Assembly: GCA_964592815.1 (NCBI GenBank)
Contig: CAZQGE010000051.1
Coordinates: 1-9,506, forward strand
DNA: 9,506 nucleotides
DNA from: CAZQGE01 sp964592815
GTDB taxonomy: Bacteria > Bacillota > Clostridia > Christensenellales > CAG-917
Direction: 5' to 3'
Shown here piece after piece: positions 1 through 6,925 of the stretch; position 1 is the first letter of the stretch, and each line of letters begins with the position of its first letter. Position numbers and translations under genes: made by a program. Below the pieces are notes generated by a model. It worked only from the letters and a program-made list of their open reading frames with translations, was not told the origin of the DNA and made no database searches.

Positions 1-14
1 ATAGCTTTTCCTCC
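1..14 (-). promoter_or_regulatory. Ribosome binding site of a divergent gene starting at the left edge
   Basis: Read on the minus strand, bases 10-14 give GGAGG in an A-rich setting, and bases 1-2 read AT, which would complete an ATG if the base just left of the window is C. The spacing of seven bases is ideal. This suggests a gene transcribed leftwards, divergent from the symporter gene and beginning at the window edge. Its product is unknown. A divergent gene next to a transporter operon is often its regulator, but nothing here shows that. Confidence 0.5.
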
Positions 15-124
15 TTTTTTCTCAAACATAGCATTGTTATTTTACATATTTTTACATTGTATTTGTATTTATTAACAACACTAAATACGCAGTTATCATT
101 TTCGATATAAGAAAACGGCCTTTG

Positions 125-175
125 TTTGCCAGATACATACTTCATTTAGGCAAAAATATTTTTGAATAATTTGCC
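125..175. promoter_or_regulatory. Inverted-motif cluster, candidate operator
   Basis: TTTGCC at 125-130, GGCAAA at 149-154 and TTTGCC at 170-175 form two overlapping inverted pairs. Inside them, bases 151-164 are a perfect 14-base palindrome (CAAAAATATTTTTG). The cluster sits between the inferred divergent gene and the symporter promoter, where a shared operator would be expected. The motifs are short and AT-rich, so chance is possible, and no known regulator site is recognised. Confidence 0.35.
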
Positions 176-191
176 AAATACAAAATTATTC

Positions 192-220
192 TTGTTTAAG
201 GTGGACTTTTGTGTTAAAAT
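192..220 (+). promoter_or_regulatory. Candidate sigma-70-type promoter for the symporter operon
   Basis: TTGTTT at 192-197 and TAAAAT at 215-220 are separated by exactly 17 bases. A second perfect -10 box, TATAAT at 235-240, lacks a good -35 partner at 17 bases. Either box puts the transcription start upstream of the ATG at 265 but downstream of the in-frame GTG at 211, which favours the ATG as the real start. Confidence 0.4.
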
Positions 221-264
221 ACTCAACGATAATTTATAATGAAATACATTTACGGGAGATTATT

Positions 265-2094
265 ATGGCTATTGATAAAAAGGCTCATTCAGCTATCCAA
301 ACCTCAACAAATAGCAATGTTGATGTTGTTCAAATGAATGAAATTCCAACAGAAAAACGCTTTGAAATCAAAGACGAAAAAATTTCGTTAAAAGAAAAAG
401 TCTTTTATGGTATTGGCGCATTTATGGATGGTGGCGGTGTTGCAATGATGTCGTGTGTTATGGTTGCTTATATGACCAAACAATTAGGCATAGCATTGCA
501 AACAGCCACCTTAATTTTTATGTTGGCAAAACTTTGGGACGCAATTACCGACCCGATTATGGCGTTTATAACAGACAACACAAGAAGCAAATACGGAAGA
601 CGCAGACCATATCTTTTTTGGGGCGGAATATCGTTGTTCCTTTGTATTTTCTTAGTATTTTTGCCGATAAAAGACTTTGGAATGTCTGTCCCTGCTATGA
701 CGGGATACATTATATTTATGTATCTGTTGTGGAACACTTGTTCAACGGTTACGCAAGTGCCTTATTGTTCAATGGCAAGTGATATATCTCCATCTTTTAA
801 GGAAAGGAACAGCGCAAATACGGTTAAACTTGTTTTCAACGCATTGGCATCGGGCATAGCTTACTTGCTTCCATTGATTTTTATTGAAGCCTTGACAAAA
901 AGACCTATTGACGGAAAGCAAGGTTTTATGGGACTTACTATTGACAGCGTAGGGTTTTGGCTTGGAATGAGCATAATCTTTGGCGTAATGTTCGGTGGCG
1001 GATTGGTGTTATGCTCGATATTTGTAAAAGAAAGGATTAAACCCACAGCACCAGTCAAAAAGTTTAATACAAAAGAGTTTGTTTTGGGATACGCAGCTCC
1101 GTACAAAAATAAATCTTATAGAGCTCATATTGGAATGTATGCGACGGCATTTATGTGTATGGATATTATTTCTGCGCTTGCTGTTTTTTACGCAACTGAC
1201 GTGTGGAGAGGTTATCCGATATTTGGCTCAATGGATATGTCGTCAATGTTTATAATTGCTCCAATGATGGTGTCGGCAGTAGTAATGTTTCCGATTGCCA
1301 GAAAAGTTATGGATAAAAAGGGCAAGGCGTTTGCATTTAGAATGGGACTTCCTTTCTACATATTTGGTGGAATAATGTTGGCAGCTATGGACCCAAGTTG
1401 GGCTCCTGCCGAATTAGTACCAATCGTTGCAATCATTATGGGCTTAGGCTTTGGTGGCGCGCAAATGATGCCTTGGATTATCTTCCCCGATACCGTTGAC
1501 GTTGAACAAATGGCAACAGGTTCTCGCCAAACAGGAACGTACAGCGGAATGATGACGTTGGCAAGAAAGGTTGCGGGTGCATTGGGTGTTGGACTTACGG
1601 GCGTAATCATTGGTGCATTTGGTTATATTGAAAAAACAGACCCTAATATTGACCCGTTGCAACCTGCAAGCGCATTAGTTGCAATAAGAATTGTTTTGGG
1701 TGTGTCTGTTGCTATATTTATTACTGTTGCGTTGATTGCATCTTTACGTTACAAAATCACAAGCCAAAGGCTTGAAAGAGTTAGATATTTTATTGAAGCA
1801 AGAAAGAACAAAATTATGCTTACTGATGAAGAAATTGTTGAAAGAGAAAAACTTATTACCTTGTTATACGGTAAATATGTTTCTCCCGAAGAAAAAGAAT
1901 ACAGACAAGCATTGGCAACGGGTGATTTTTCTAAAATTGCAGATTATGTGCCAGAAGACGATGAATTGATGTCAGAAAGCAGTCAACAAGAGATTGTTGC
2001 GCCTGTTCCCGAAGAGAGCATTGCTGAAGTTGCAGACAGCAAAGATTTCAACCGTTTGACGAGTAAAAATTCGGAAACGGAAGACAATAAATAA
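265..2094 (+). CDS. GPH-family (MelB-like) cation:sugar symporter with long C-terminal tail
   Basis: This 609-residue membrane protein belongs to the glycoside-pentoside-hexuronide:cation symporters of the major facilitator superfamily. The family signature runs over residues 90-116, from LWDAITDP to YGRRRP. Asp92 and Asp96 match the pair that binds Na+/H+/Li+ in MelB. A second family signature lies around 402-440 (MMPWIIFPDTVD, then GSRQTGTYSG). About twelve membrane segments end near residue 495. The protein is longer than the usual 450-500 residues: about 40 polar residues precede the first segment, and a charged tail of about 115 residues follows the last one. The ATG at 265 has GGGAG six bases upstream. 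A GTG at 211 is also in frame behind AAGGTGG and would add 18 residues, but candidate promoter boxes lie downstream of it. The phosphoesterase gene follows after 13 bases. The sugar or glycoside carried is not evident. Confidence 0.88.
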   Translation: MAIDKKAHSAIQTSTNSNVDVVQMNEIPTEKRFEIKDEKISLKEKVFYGIGAFMDGGGVAMMSCVMVAYMTKQLGIALQTATLIFMLAKLWDAITDPIMAFITDNTRSKYGRRRPYLFWGGISLFLCIFLVFLPIKDFGMSVPAMTGYIIFMYLLWNTCSTVTQVPYCSMASDISPSFKERNSANTVKLVFNALASGIAYLLPLIFIEALTKRPIDGKQGFMGLTIDSVGFWLGMSIIFGVMFGGGLVLCSIFVKERIKPTAPVKKFNTKEFVLGYAAPYKNKSYRAHIGMYATAFMCMDIISALAVFYATDVWRGYPIFGSMDMSSMFIIAPMMVSAVVMFPIARKVMDKKGKAFAFRMGLPFYIFGGIMLAAMDPSWAPAELVPIVAIIMGLGFGGAQMMPWIIFPDTVDVEQMATGSRQTGTYSGMMTLARKVAGALGVGLTGVIIGAFGYIEKTDPNIDPLQPASALVAIRIVLGVSVAIFITVALIASLRYKITSQRLERVRYFIEARKNKIMLTDEEIVEREKLITLLYGKYVSPEEKEYRQALATGDFSKIADYVPEDDELMSESSQQEIVAPVPEESIAEVADSKDFNRLTSKNSETEDNK

Positions 2095-2107
2095 AAGACG
2101 GAAAATA

Positions 2108-3106
2108 ATGAGCGTAGAATTTCAAAAGAATAACGGACAAACAATAATTACAAAAGAAAAAGGCAAACCTTTTCGCATTTTGCAACTGACTGACATTCAT
2201 ATCGGCGGCGGCTGTTTAAGCGTAAAGCAAGATAAACAGGCGTTGTTGGCAGTTGAAAAGGTTGTCAAAGCAGCAAAACCTGATTTTATCATCGTAACTG
2301 GCGATATAGCATATCCGATACCTTTCTTTTCTGGCACTTTGAACAACCTTAAAGCAAGCAAAATGTTTGGTTGTTTAATGACCAAATTAGGCGTGCCTTG
2401 GACTATGGTTTTTGGCAATCACGACAGCGAATCGTTTGCTAGGTACAGAAAAGCTCAAATTGCAGATTATTATATGTCTTTGCCTAATTGCTATCTTGAA
2501 AAGGGAAGCGCAGATATAACGGGTGTCGGCAATTATATGATAAAACTCAACAATGCTGACGGAAGCCTGAACAATTTGCTTATGTTTGTGGATAGCAACG
2601 CATATCTTACTTGGAACTTTTTTAGCGGTTTTGATACTATTCACGACGACCAAATAGAATGGTACAAAAAAACAGTTTTAGACAACTCTGAAATTGGCAA
2701 AATATCGCCGTCTTTAGCGTTTTTCCATATTCCTCCAAAAGAGTTTAAGGAAGCGTGGGAAAAGTGTTACAGGGGCAGCGAAGAGGTGAAATATCATCTT
2801 GGCTTTGTTGAGGAAAAGGACAACTATTTTGGGTATCCAAAAACAAAAGAAGGCAATTTCTTTAAGGAAATGGTTAAGTTTGGTAGCTGTAAAGGTATGT
2901 TTATGGGGCACGACCACTTGAACACTTTGTCTTTGACGTATCAAGGCATAAGACTGACCTACGGAATGAGCATAGACTATTTGGCTTATAAAAAGATTTC
3001 AGAAGTCAACACTCAAAGAGGCGGAACTATTGTTGAAATTTATGACGATGGTTCGTTCGATTGCAAGTTGTGTCCGTTGGCGGATATAGAAAAAAATAAT
3101 AATTAA
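2108..3106 (+). CDS. Calcineurin-like metallophosphoesterase, cytoplasmic
   Basis: This 332-residue protein has the full two-metal active site of the calcineurin-like phosphoesterase fold (PF00149 type). The motifs are DIH at residues 29-31, GDIAYP from 65 (Asp66), GNHDSE from 103 (Asn104, His105), HIPP from 207 (His207) and GHDH at 267-270 (His268, His270). It has no signal peptide or membrane segment, so it should act in the cytoplasm. By its motifs it resembles the yeast Dcr2 / purple-acid-phosphatase-like branch more than nucleases of the SbcD type; this is from memory of the families, not a search. It is the second gene of the symporter operon, with only a weak GACGGA-like ribosome site before its ATG, so some translational coupling is plausible. 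The terminator follows 25 bases after the stop. The substrate is unknown; a phosphorylated form of the imported compound is a reasonable guess. Confidence 0.85.
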   Translation: MSVEFQKNNGQTIITKEKGKPFRILQLTDIHIGGGCLSVKQDKQALLAVEKVVKAAKPDFIIVTGDIAYPIPFFSGTLNNLKASKMFGCLMTKLGVPWTMVFGNHDSESFARYRKAQIADYYMSLPNCYLEKGSADITGVGNYMIKLNNADGSLNNLLMFVDSNAYLTWNFFSGFDTIHDDQIEWYKKTVLDNSEIGKISPSLAFFHIPPKEFKEAWEKCYRGSEEVKYHLGFVEEKDNYFGYPKTKEGNFFKEMVKFGSCKGMFMGHDHLNTLSLTYQGIRLTYGMSIDYLAYKKISEVNTQRGGTIVEIYDDGSFDCKLCPLADIEKNNN

Positions 3107-3131
3107 GCAAGTTAATCATTGATATTTATAC

Positions 3132-3159
3132 AAAAAGCCGAATTTAATTCGGCTTTTTT
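3132..3159 (+). terminator. Intrinsic terminator of the symporter-phosphoesterase operon
   Basis: GCCGAA (3137-3142) pairs with TTCGGC (3148-3153) around a five-base loop. The stem is extended by five A bases on the left pairing with T bases on the right, and a six-T run follows. Because the A run precedes the stem, it could also work on the minus strand. Confidence 0.9.
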
Positions 3160-3231
3160 GTTATTTTTTGTTATAAACACACAAAAAAACGTATTTGTTA
3201 AGATTTAGAGATTTTTTTTGTTTTGTTAATA

Positions 3232-3260
3232 TTGTATTGAAATGTCATAAATGCTATAAT
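3232..3260 (+). promoter_or_regulatory. Promoter of the oxaloacetate decarboxylase operon
   Basis: TTGTAT at 3232-3237 and a perfect TATAAT at 3255-3260 are 17 bases apart, giving a predicted start near 3267 and a leader of only about 20 bases. That leaves no room for a riboswitch or attenuator. No clear operator is seen. Confidence 0.6.
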
Positions 3261-3288
3261 AAACTGACTAAATTTTTGGAGGCAAGTT

Positions 3289-4671
3289 ATGAAAAAGGTT
3301 GCATTTACCGAAACGGTGTTGCGCGACGCCAATCAATCTTTGATTGCTACCCGTTTACCAATAAGCCAATTTGAAGAAATTTTACCCACAATGGACAAAG
3401 CTGGGTACTATTCTATTGAGTGCTGGGGCGGAGCGGTTTTTGATTGTTGCTTACGTTATCTTGACGAAGACCCTTGGGAAAGATTGCGTAAACTCAGACA
3501 AAGTATGCCAAACAGCAAACTTCAAATGTTGTTGCGTGGGCAAAATCTTTTGGGATATAAGCATTATCCCGACGAAATGGTCAGAATGTTTGTCAAAAAA
3601 TCTGTTGAAAACGGAATTGATATAATAAGAATTTTTGATGCCCTAAACGACATAAGAAACATTGAAGTTGCAACCGACCAGGCTATCAAAAGCGGAGCAA
3701 TGGTATCTGGCACAATAAGCTATACACAAAGCCCTGTGCATACGTTGAAAGCCTTTTCAAAACTTGCAAAACAAATGGAAAACTTGGGGGTAAACTCAAT
3801 TTGCATTAAGGATATGGCAGGCGTTATGAGTCCGCAAGAAGCATTCGACTTGGTTTCTGCAATCAAGACAGAAGTCAAAGTTCCTGTTGTTTTGCATACT
3901 CATTGCACAACAGGGCTTGCATATATGACTTATATGAAAGCTATTGAAGCTGGTGTTGACGTAATTGATACCGCAACGTCTTGTTTTAGTGGCGGTACAA
4001 GCCAGCCTGCAACCGAAACACTTAACTTTGCGCTCAAACAAATGGGCTATGAAACAGGGTTGGACGATGCAGTTTTGAAGCAAGTCAACGATTTCTTTAA
4101 GCCTATAAGAAACACTTTTATTGAGGAGAAAAAACTCGATGCAAAGATGATGGCTACCGATACTGATGCGCTGACTTACAAAGTTCCTGGTGGTATGTTG
4201 TCAAATCTTGTTGCACAACTTAAAGCACAAAACGCTATGGATAAGTTTGAAGCTGTTTTGCTTGAAACTCCAAAGGTAAGACAAGATTTAGGTTATCCGC
4301 CACTTGTTACGCCTATGAGTCAAATGGTTGGTGTTCAAGCAACCGCAAACGTTCTTGCTGGTGAAAGATATAAAAATATTTCAAAAGAGGTCAAAGCATA
4401 TTGTCGTGGTGAATACGGCACAGCTCCTGCTCCAATTGACAAAGAAGTGTTGAAAAAGGTTTTGGGAGATGAAAAGCCTATGACAGGTAGATATGCTGAT
4501 ACTCTCCAACCAATTTTTGAGGAAACAAAGAAGAAGTTGAAAGGAATTGCCAGAAATGATGAAGACGTTTTGTCATACATTATGTTCCCAGAAGTTACAG
4601 AAAAGTTTTTTGTAGCAAGAAAAGCAAGAGAAGAAAAAGTCGTAAAATATACGATTTCTCCGATAGAATAA
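3289..4671 (+). CDS. oadA: Oxaloacetate decarboxylase alpha subunit (carboxyltransferase)
   Basis: This soluble subunit transfers the carboxyl group from oxaloacetate to biotin on the carrier subunit, releasing pyruvate. The 460-residue protein starts with an HMGL-like TIM-barrel. RDANQS at 12-17 includes the metal ligand Asp13, KDMAG at 174-178 carries the lysine that is carbamylated in this family, HTH at 203-205 supplies two metal-binding histidines, and GGTSQPATE lies at 235-243. A conserved carboxylase C-terminal domain (PYC_OADA type) follows to about residue 445. It lacks the C-terminal biotinyl domain of the roughly 595-residue Klebsiella OadA; that domain is encoded separately two genes downstream. 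GGAGG sits six bases before the ATG. Pyruvate carboxylase subunit B has the same fold, but the adjacent gamma and beta pump genes and the absence of a biotin carboxylase favour the decarboxylase. The acyl-CoA decarboxylases (mmdA type) use an unrelated carboxyltransferase. Confidence 0.92.
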   Translation: MKKVAFTETVLRDANQSLIATRLPISQFEEILPTMDKAGYYSIECWGGAVFDCCLRYLDEDPWERLRKLRQSMPNSKLQMLLRGQNLLGYKHYPDEMVRMFVKKSVENGIDIIRIFDALNDIRNIEVATDQAIKSGAMVSGTISYTQSPVHTLKAFSKLAKQMENLGVNSICIKDMAGVMSPQEAFDLVSAIKTEVKVPVVLHTHCTTGLAYMTYMKAIEAGVDVIDTATSCFSGGTSQPATETLNFALKQMGYETGLDDAVLKQVNDFFKPIRNTFIEEKKLDAKMMATDTDALTYKVPGGMLSNLVAQLKAQNAMDKFEAVLLETPKVRQDLGYPPLVTPMSQMVGVQATANVLAGERYKNISKEVKAYCRGEYGTAPAPIDKEVLKKVLGDEKPMTGRYADTLQPIFEETKKKLKGIARNDEDVLSYIMFPEVTEKFFVARKAREEKVVKYTISPIE

Positions 4672-4683
4672 AAGGAGCGTATT

Positions 4684-5139
4684 ATGACAAGTTTGATTTT
4701 AAGCGGAGTTTTATCCAAAGACCAACTTCTGTCACCTGTGGACGCGTTGATACTTGCGGCACTAGGAATAGTTTTGGTTTTTGCCGTCTTAATTGTTTTG
4801 ATGTTGATTATTTGGCTTATGGGCTATATTGTTGACAACTCCACAAAAGTGCAACAAAAACACCCGGAATGGCAAGACAAAATTGCAAATGCAAAAAAGA
4901 AGTTGAAGTTTTGGAGCAAACCTAAAACGGCAGATGAAAACTGTGCTGTGCAAGATATTGTTGAAAACTCCACAAAGAATGAGGCATCTGACGGAAAGAA
5001 TTATGCAAAAGGTTCTTGCGGTGAACTTACACTTATCAACACGGACGAGCGTGAAGCAGCTATGATTATGGCAATTGTTGCCGACCAAATGCAAACGCCG
5101 CTCAATGAATTGCGTTTCAAAAGCATAAAGAAAATTTAG
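4684..5139 (+). CDS. oadG: Oxaloacetate decarboxylase gamma subunit
   Basis: This 151-residue protein has one strongly hydrophobic segment at about residues 21-49, followed by a charged cytoplasmic region. That is the architecture of OadG/MmdD subunits, which anchor the carboxyltransferase to the membrane beta subunit. Residues 54-112 are polar and look like a flexible linker. The end (residues 121-151, with EREAAMIMAIVADQM and then RFKSIKK) matches the short conserved C-terminal helix and basic strand seen in many Firmicutes members, which I expect to contact the alpha subunit. GGAG lies six bases before the ATG, and the gene starts 12 bases after oadA. The call rests on architecture and position more than on a strong sequence signature, since the family is poorly conserved. 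Confidence 0.8.
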   Translation: MTSLILSGVLSKDQLLSPVDALILAALGIVLVFAVLIVLMLIIWLMGYIVDNSTKVQQKHPEWQDKIANAKKKLKFWSKPKTADENCAVQDIVENSTKNEASDGKNYAKGSCGELTLINTDEREAAMIMAIVADQMQTPLNELRFKSIKKI

Positions 5140-5152
5140 GACGGTGAAGAAA

Positions 5153-5593
5153 ATGATTTATAAAGTTACCTTAAACGGAAAAGCATACGAAGTTGAAGTA
5201 GAAAAAGGCGAAGCCATCATTCAAGCAGAATATGATATGGCAATTCCAGTTGCGCCTACCGCAGCACCTGTCGTCGCAGCACCTGTCGTCGCAGCACCTG
5301 TTGACGCCGCTCAATCTACCGCTCAAGTTGCTGCCCCTGCAGCTCCTGTGGCAACACAACAACCAACAGCAAATGCTGGCGCAAATACCATAAAAGCACC
5401 TTTACCAGGCAATATCAATGCAGTAAAGGTTCAAAAAGGTCAAAACGTTAAAAAAGGCGAGGTTCTAATTATTCTTGAAGCTATGAAGATGGAGAACGAA
5501 ATCGTTGCTCCAAACAATGGAACTGTTGGCGAAATTTATGTCCAAAAAGGCGCAGTGGTTGAAACTGGTGCACCATTGGTTGATTTGATTTAG
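5153..5593 (+). CDS. Biotin carboxyl carrier subunit of the decarboxylase
   Basis: This 146-residue protein carries biotin and shuttles CO2 from the alpha subunit to the membrane beta subunit. An N-terminal segment (1-25, IYKVTLNGKAYEVEVEKGE) resembles the starts of MmdC-type carriers. An Ala/Pro/Val-rich swinging linker occupies about 31-75, and a biotinyl domain runs from 80 to 146. The biotinylation motif EAMKMEN lies at 109-115, with Lys112 as the acceptor; the hydrophobic residues around it are normal. The ATG at 5153 has GGTGA five bases upstream. A GTG at 5144 is in frame but has AGGA only two bases before it, so it is less likely. The gene is 13 bases after oadG and 8 before the beta gene. 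It could also be labelled gcdC/mmdC, since those carriers are near identical in layout; the neighbours decide. Confidence 0.92.
   Translation: MIYKVTLNGKAYEVEVEKGEAIIQAEYDMAIPVAPTAAPVVAAPVVAAPVDAAQSTAQVAAPAAPVATQQPTANAGANTIKAPLPGNINAVKVQKGQNVKKGEVLIILEAMKMENEIVAPNNGTVGEIYVQKGAVVETGAPLVDLI
5261..5305 (+). repeat. Tandem 15-base repeat in the biotin carrier linker
   Basis: GCAGCACCTGTCGTC occurs at 5261-5275 and 5276-5290, followed by a third copy at 5291-5305 that differs in two bases (ending TTGAC). The repeat is in frame and encodes Ala-Ala-Pro-Val-Val twice, then Ala-Ala-Pro-Val-Asp. It builds the flexible linker and is a natural site for in-frame slippage. Confidence 0.93.
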
Positions 5594-5601
5594 GGGATAA
5601 T

Positions 5602-6804
5602 ATGGATATCGGACAAGTTTTAGATAATTTATGGAAGAGTAGCGGTTTTTCGGGACTTGGTGGTGATGGTTGGAAATCTATCGTTATGATTATCCTTGCG
5701 CTTTTCTTCCTATATTTAGGTATAAAAAAGAAGTTTGAACCATTGCTCTTGGTCGGAATTGCATTCGGTATGTTGCTTACAAATCTTCCGTTTGGTGGAA
5801 TTTTCCACGCTGACTGGTGGAATGGACTTAACCCGGACGCCATAATAAGTGGTGGAATAAATTACAATTACGTCTTGCAAAACGGCGGACTTTTGGACAT
5901 ATTGTATATCGGTGTTAAAACGGGTGTTTACCCTTGCTTAATTTTCTTAGGCGTCGGCGCTATGACCGACTTTGGCCCGTTGATTTCAAACCCTAAGTCA
6001 TTGATTTTAGGCGCGGCGGCACAAGGTGGAATTTATCTTGTTTTAATTTTGGGCGCATTGACGGGTATGTTTAACGGTGGTGAAATTGCTTCAATTTCAA
6101 TCATTGCAGGTGCAGATGGACCTACGGCAATTTATTTGACAAAATCGCTTGCTCCGCAACTGCTTGCTCCTATCGCAGTTGCTGCATACAGCTATATGGC
6201 TTTAATTCCGCTCATCCAACCTCCGCTTATGAAACTTTGCACTTCAAAAAAGGAAAGAGCTGTTGTTATGACATCTGGTCGTGTCGTTTCAAAAAAGGAA
6301 AAAATTATTTTCCCGATTTTGGTTACGTTGATTACGTGTTTGCTTTTGCCATCAGTCGCTCCGCTTTTAGGTTGCTTAATGTTTGGTAACTTGTTAAGAG
6401 AATGTGGCGTTACAGAAAGGCTTTCAGATACCGCGCAAAATGCGCTTATGAACATTGTTACGCTGTTTTTAGGTATATCGGTTGGCGCAACGGCTATCGG
6501 TGCAACGTTCCTATCTACAAAGACGTTGATGATTGTCGCTTTGGGACTTGCTGGCTTTGTCCTTGCAACAATATGTGGACTTCTCATCGGCAAACTGCTT
6601 TATTGGCTTACAAAAGGTAAAATCAATCCCCTTATTGGCTCTGCTGGCGTATCGGCTGTTCCAATGGCTGCACGTGTTTCTAATATGATGGGATTAAAGT
6701 ATAATTCTGGCAACTATCTACTTATGCACGCAATGGGACCAAACGTCGCTGGAGTTATAGGTTCGGCTGTGGCGGCGGGCTTCTTGCTTGCAGTTTTTGC
6801 ATAA
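5602..6804 (+). CDS. oadB: Oxaloacetate decarboxylase beta subunit (Na+ pump)
   Basis: This 400-residue multi-pass membrane protein decarboxylates carboxybiotin and drives Na+ out of the cell. It is closely similar to OadB/MmdB/GcdB. The hallmark IIAGADGPTAIYLT lies at 167-180, and Asp172 corresponds to the essential Asp203 of the Klebsiella protein. Two other conserved blocks are NPLIGSAGVSAVPMAARVSN at 342-361 and HAMGPNVAGVIGSAVAAG at 376-393. The length is normal. The N-terminal 25 residues are amphipathic before the first membrane segment. AGGGGA overlaps the stop codon of the carrier gene and lies just before the ATG, so the two are probably translated together. Substrate specificity is set by the alpha subunit, so the name follows oadA. 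The gene closes the operon and a terminator follows after about 40 bases. Confidence 0.93.
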   Translation: MDIGQVLDNLWKSSGFSGLGGDGWKSIVMIILALFFLYLGIKKKFEPLLLVGIAFGMLLTNLPFGGIFHADWWNGLNPDAIISGGINYNYVLQNGGLLDILYIGVKTGVYPCLIFLGVGAMTDFGPLISNPKSLILGAAAQGGIYLVLILGALTGMFNGGEIASISIIAGADGPTAIYLTKSLAPQLLAPIAVAAYSYMALIPLIQPPLMKLCTSKKERAVVMTSGRVVSKKEKIIFPILVTLITCLLLPSVAPLLGCLMFGNLLRECGVTERLSDTAQNALMNIVTLFLGISVGATAIGATFLSTKTLMIVALGLAGFVLATICGLLIGKLLYWLTKGKINPLIGSAGVSAVPMAARVSNMMGLKYNSGNYLLMHAMGPNVAGVIGSAVAAGFLLAVFA

Positions 6805-6843
6805 CATACATCGTATATTTATAAACGTAATATTTATTTTGAT

Positions 6844-6880
6844 AAAGCTGAGTAATGCAATTGCATTGCTCGGTTTTTTT
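6844..6880 (+). terminator. Intrinsic terminator of the decarboxylase operon
   Basis: An 11-base-pair stem, 6848-6858 with 6863-6873, closes a four-base AATT loop and includes two G-U pairs (6849/6872 and 6853/6868). A seven-T run follows at 6874-6880, and A bases upstream extend the stem. Confidence 0.88.
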
Positions 6881-6925
6881 GTGTAGAATTACTGAATATA
6901 ATCAAAGTCCAAAAAGGAATACGAT

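Noticed and set aside
211..264. GTG at 211 behind AAGGTGG as the start of the symporter
   Set aside because: It is in frame and has a fair ribosome site, but it lies upstream of or within the candidate promoter boxes (215-220, 235-240). The ATG at 265 also has a good GGGAG site. The extra 18 residues do not resemble the family.
4335..4718. Minus-strand open frame of 127 codons opposite the end of oadA
   Set aside because: It lies entirely against a well-supported gene, has no recognisable domain, and is a by-product of codon bias in oadA.
5144..5152. GTG at 5144 as the start of the biotin carrier
   Set aside because: The only ribosome site is two bases away, too close, while GGTGA is well placed for the ATG at 5153, where the family's usual N-terminal pattern begins.
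6192..6593. Minus-strand open frame of 133 codons inside oadB
   Set aside because: It is antisense to conserved membrane segments of the beta subunit and shows no ribosome site or family resemblance.
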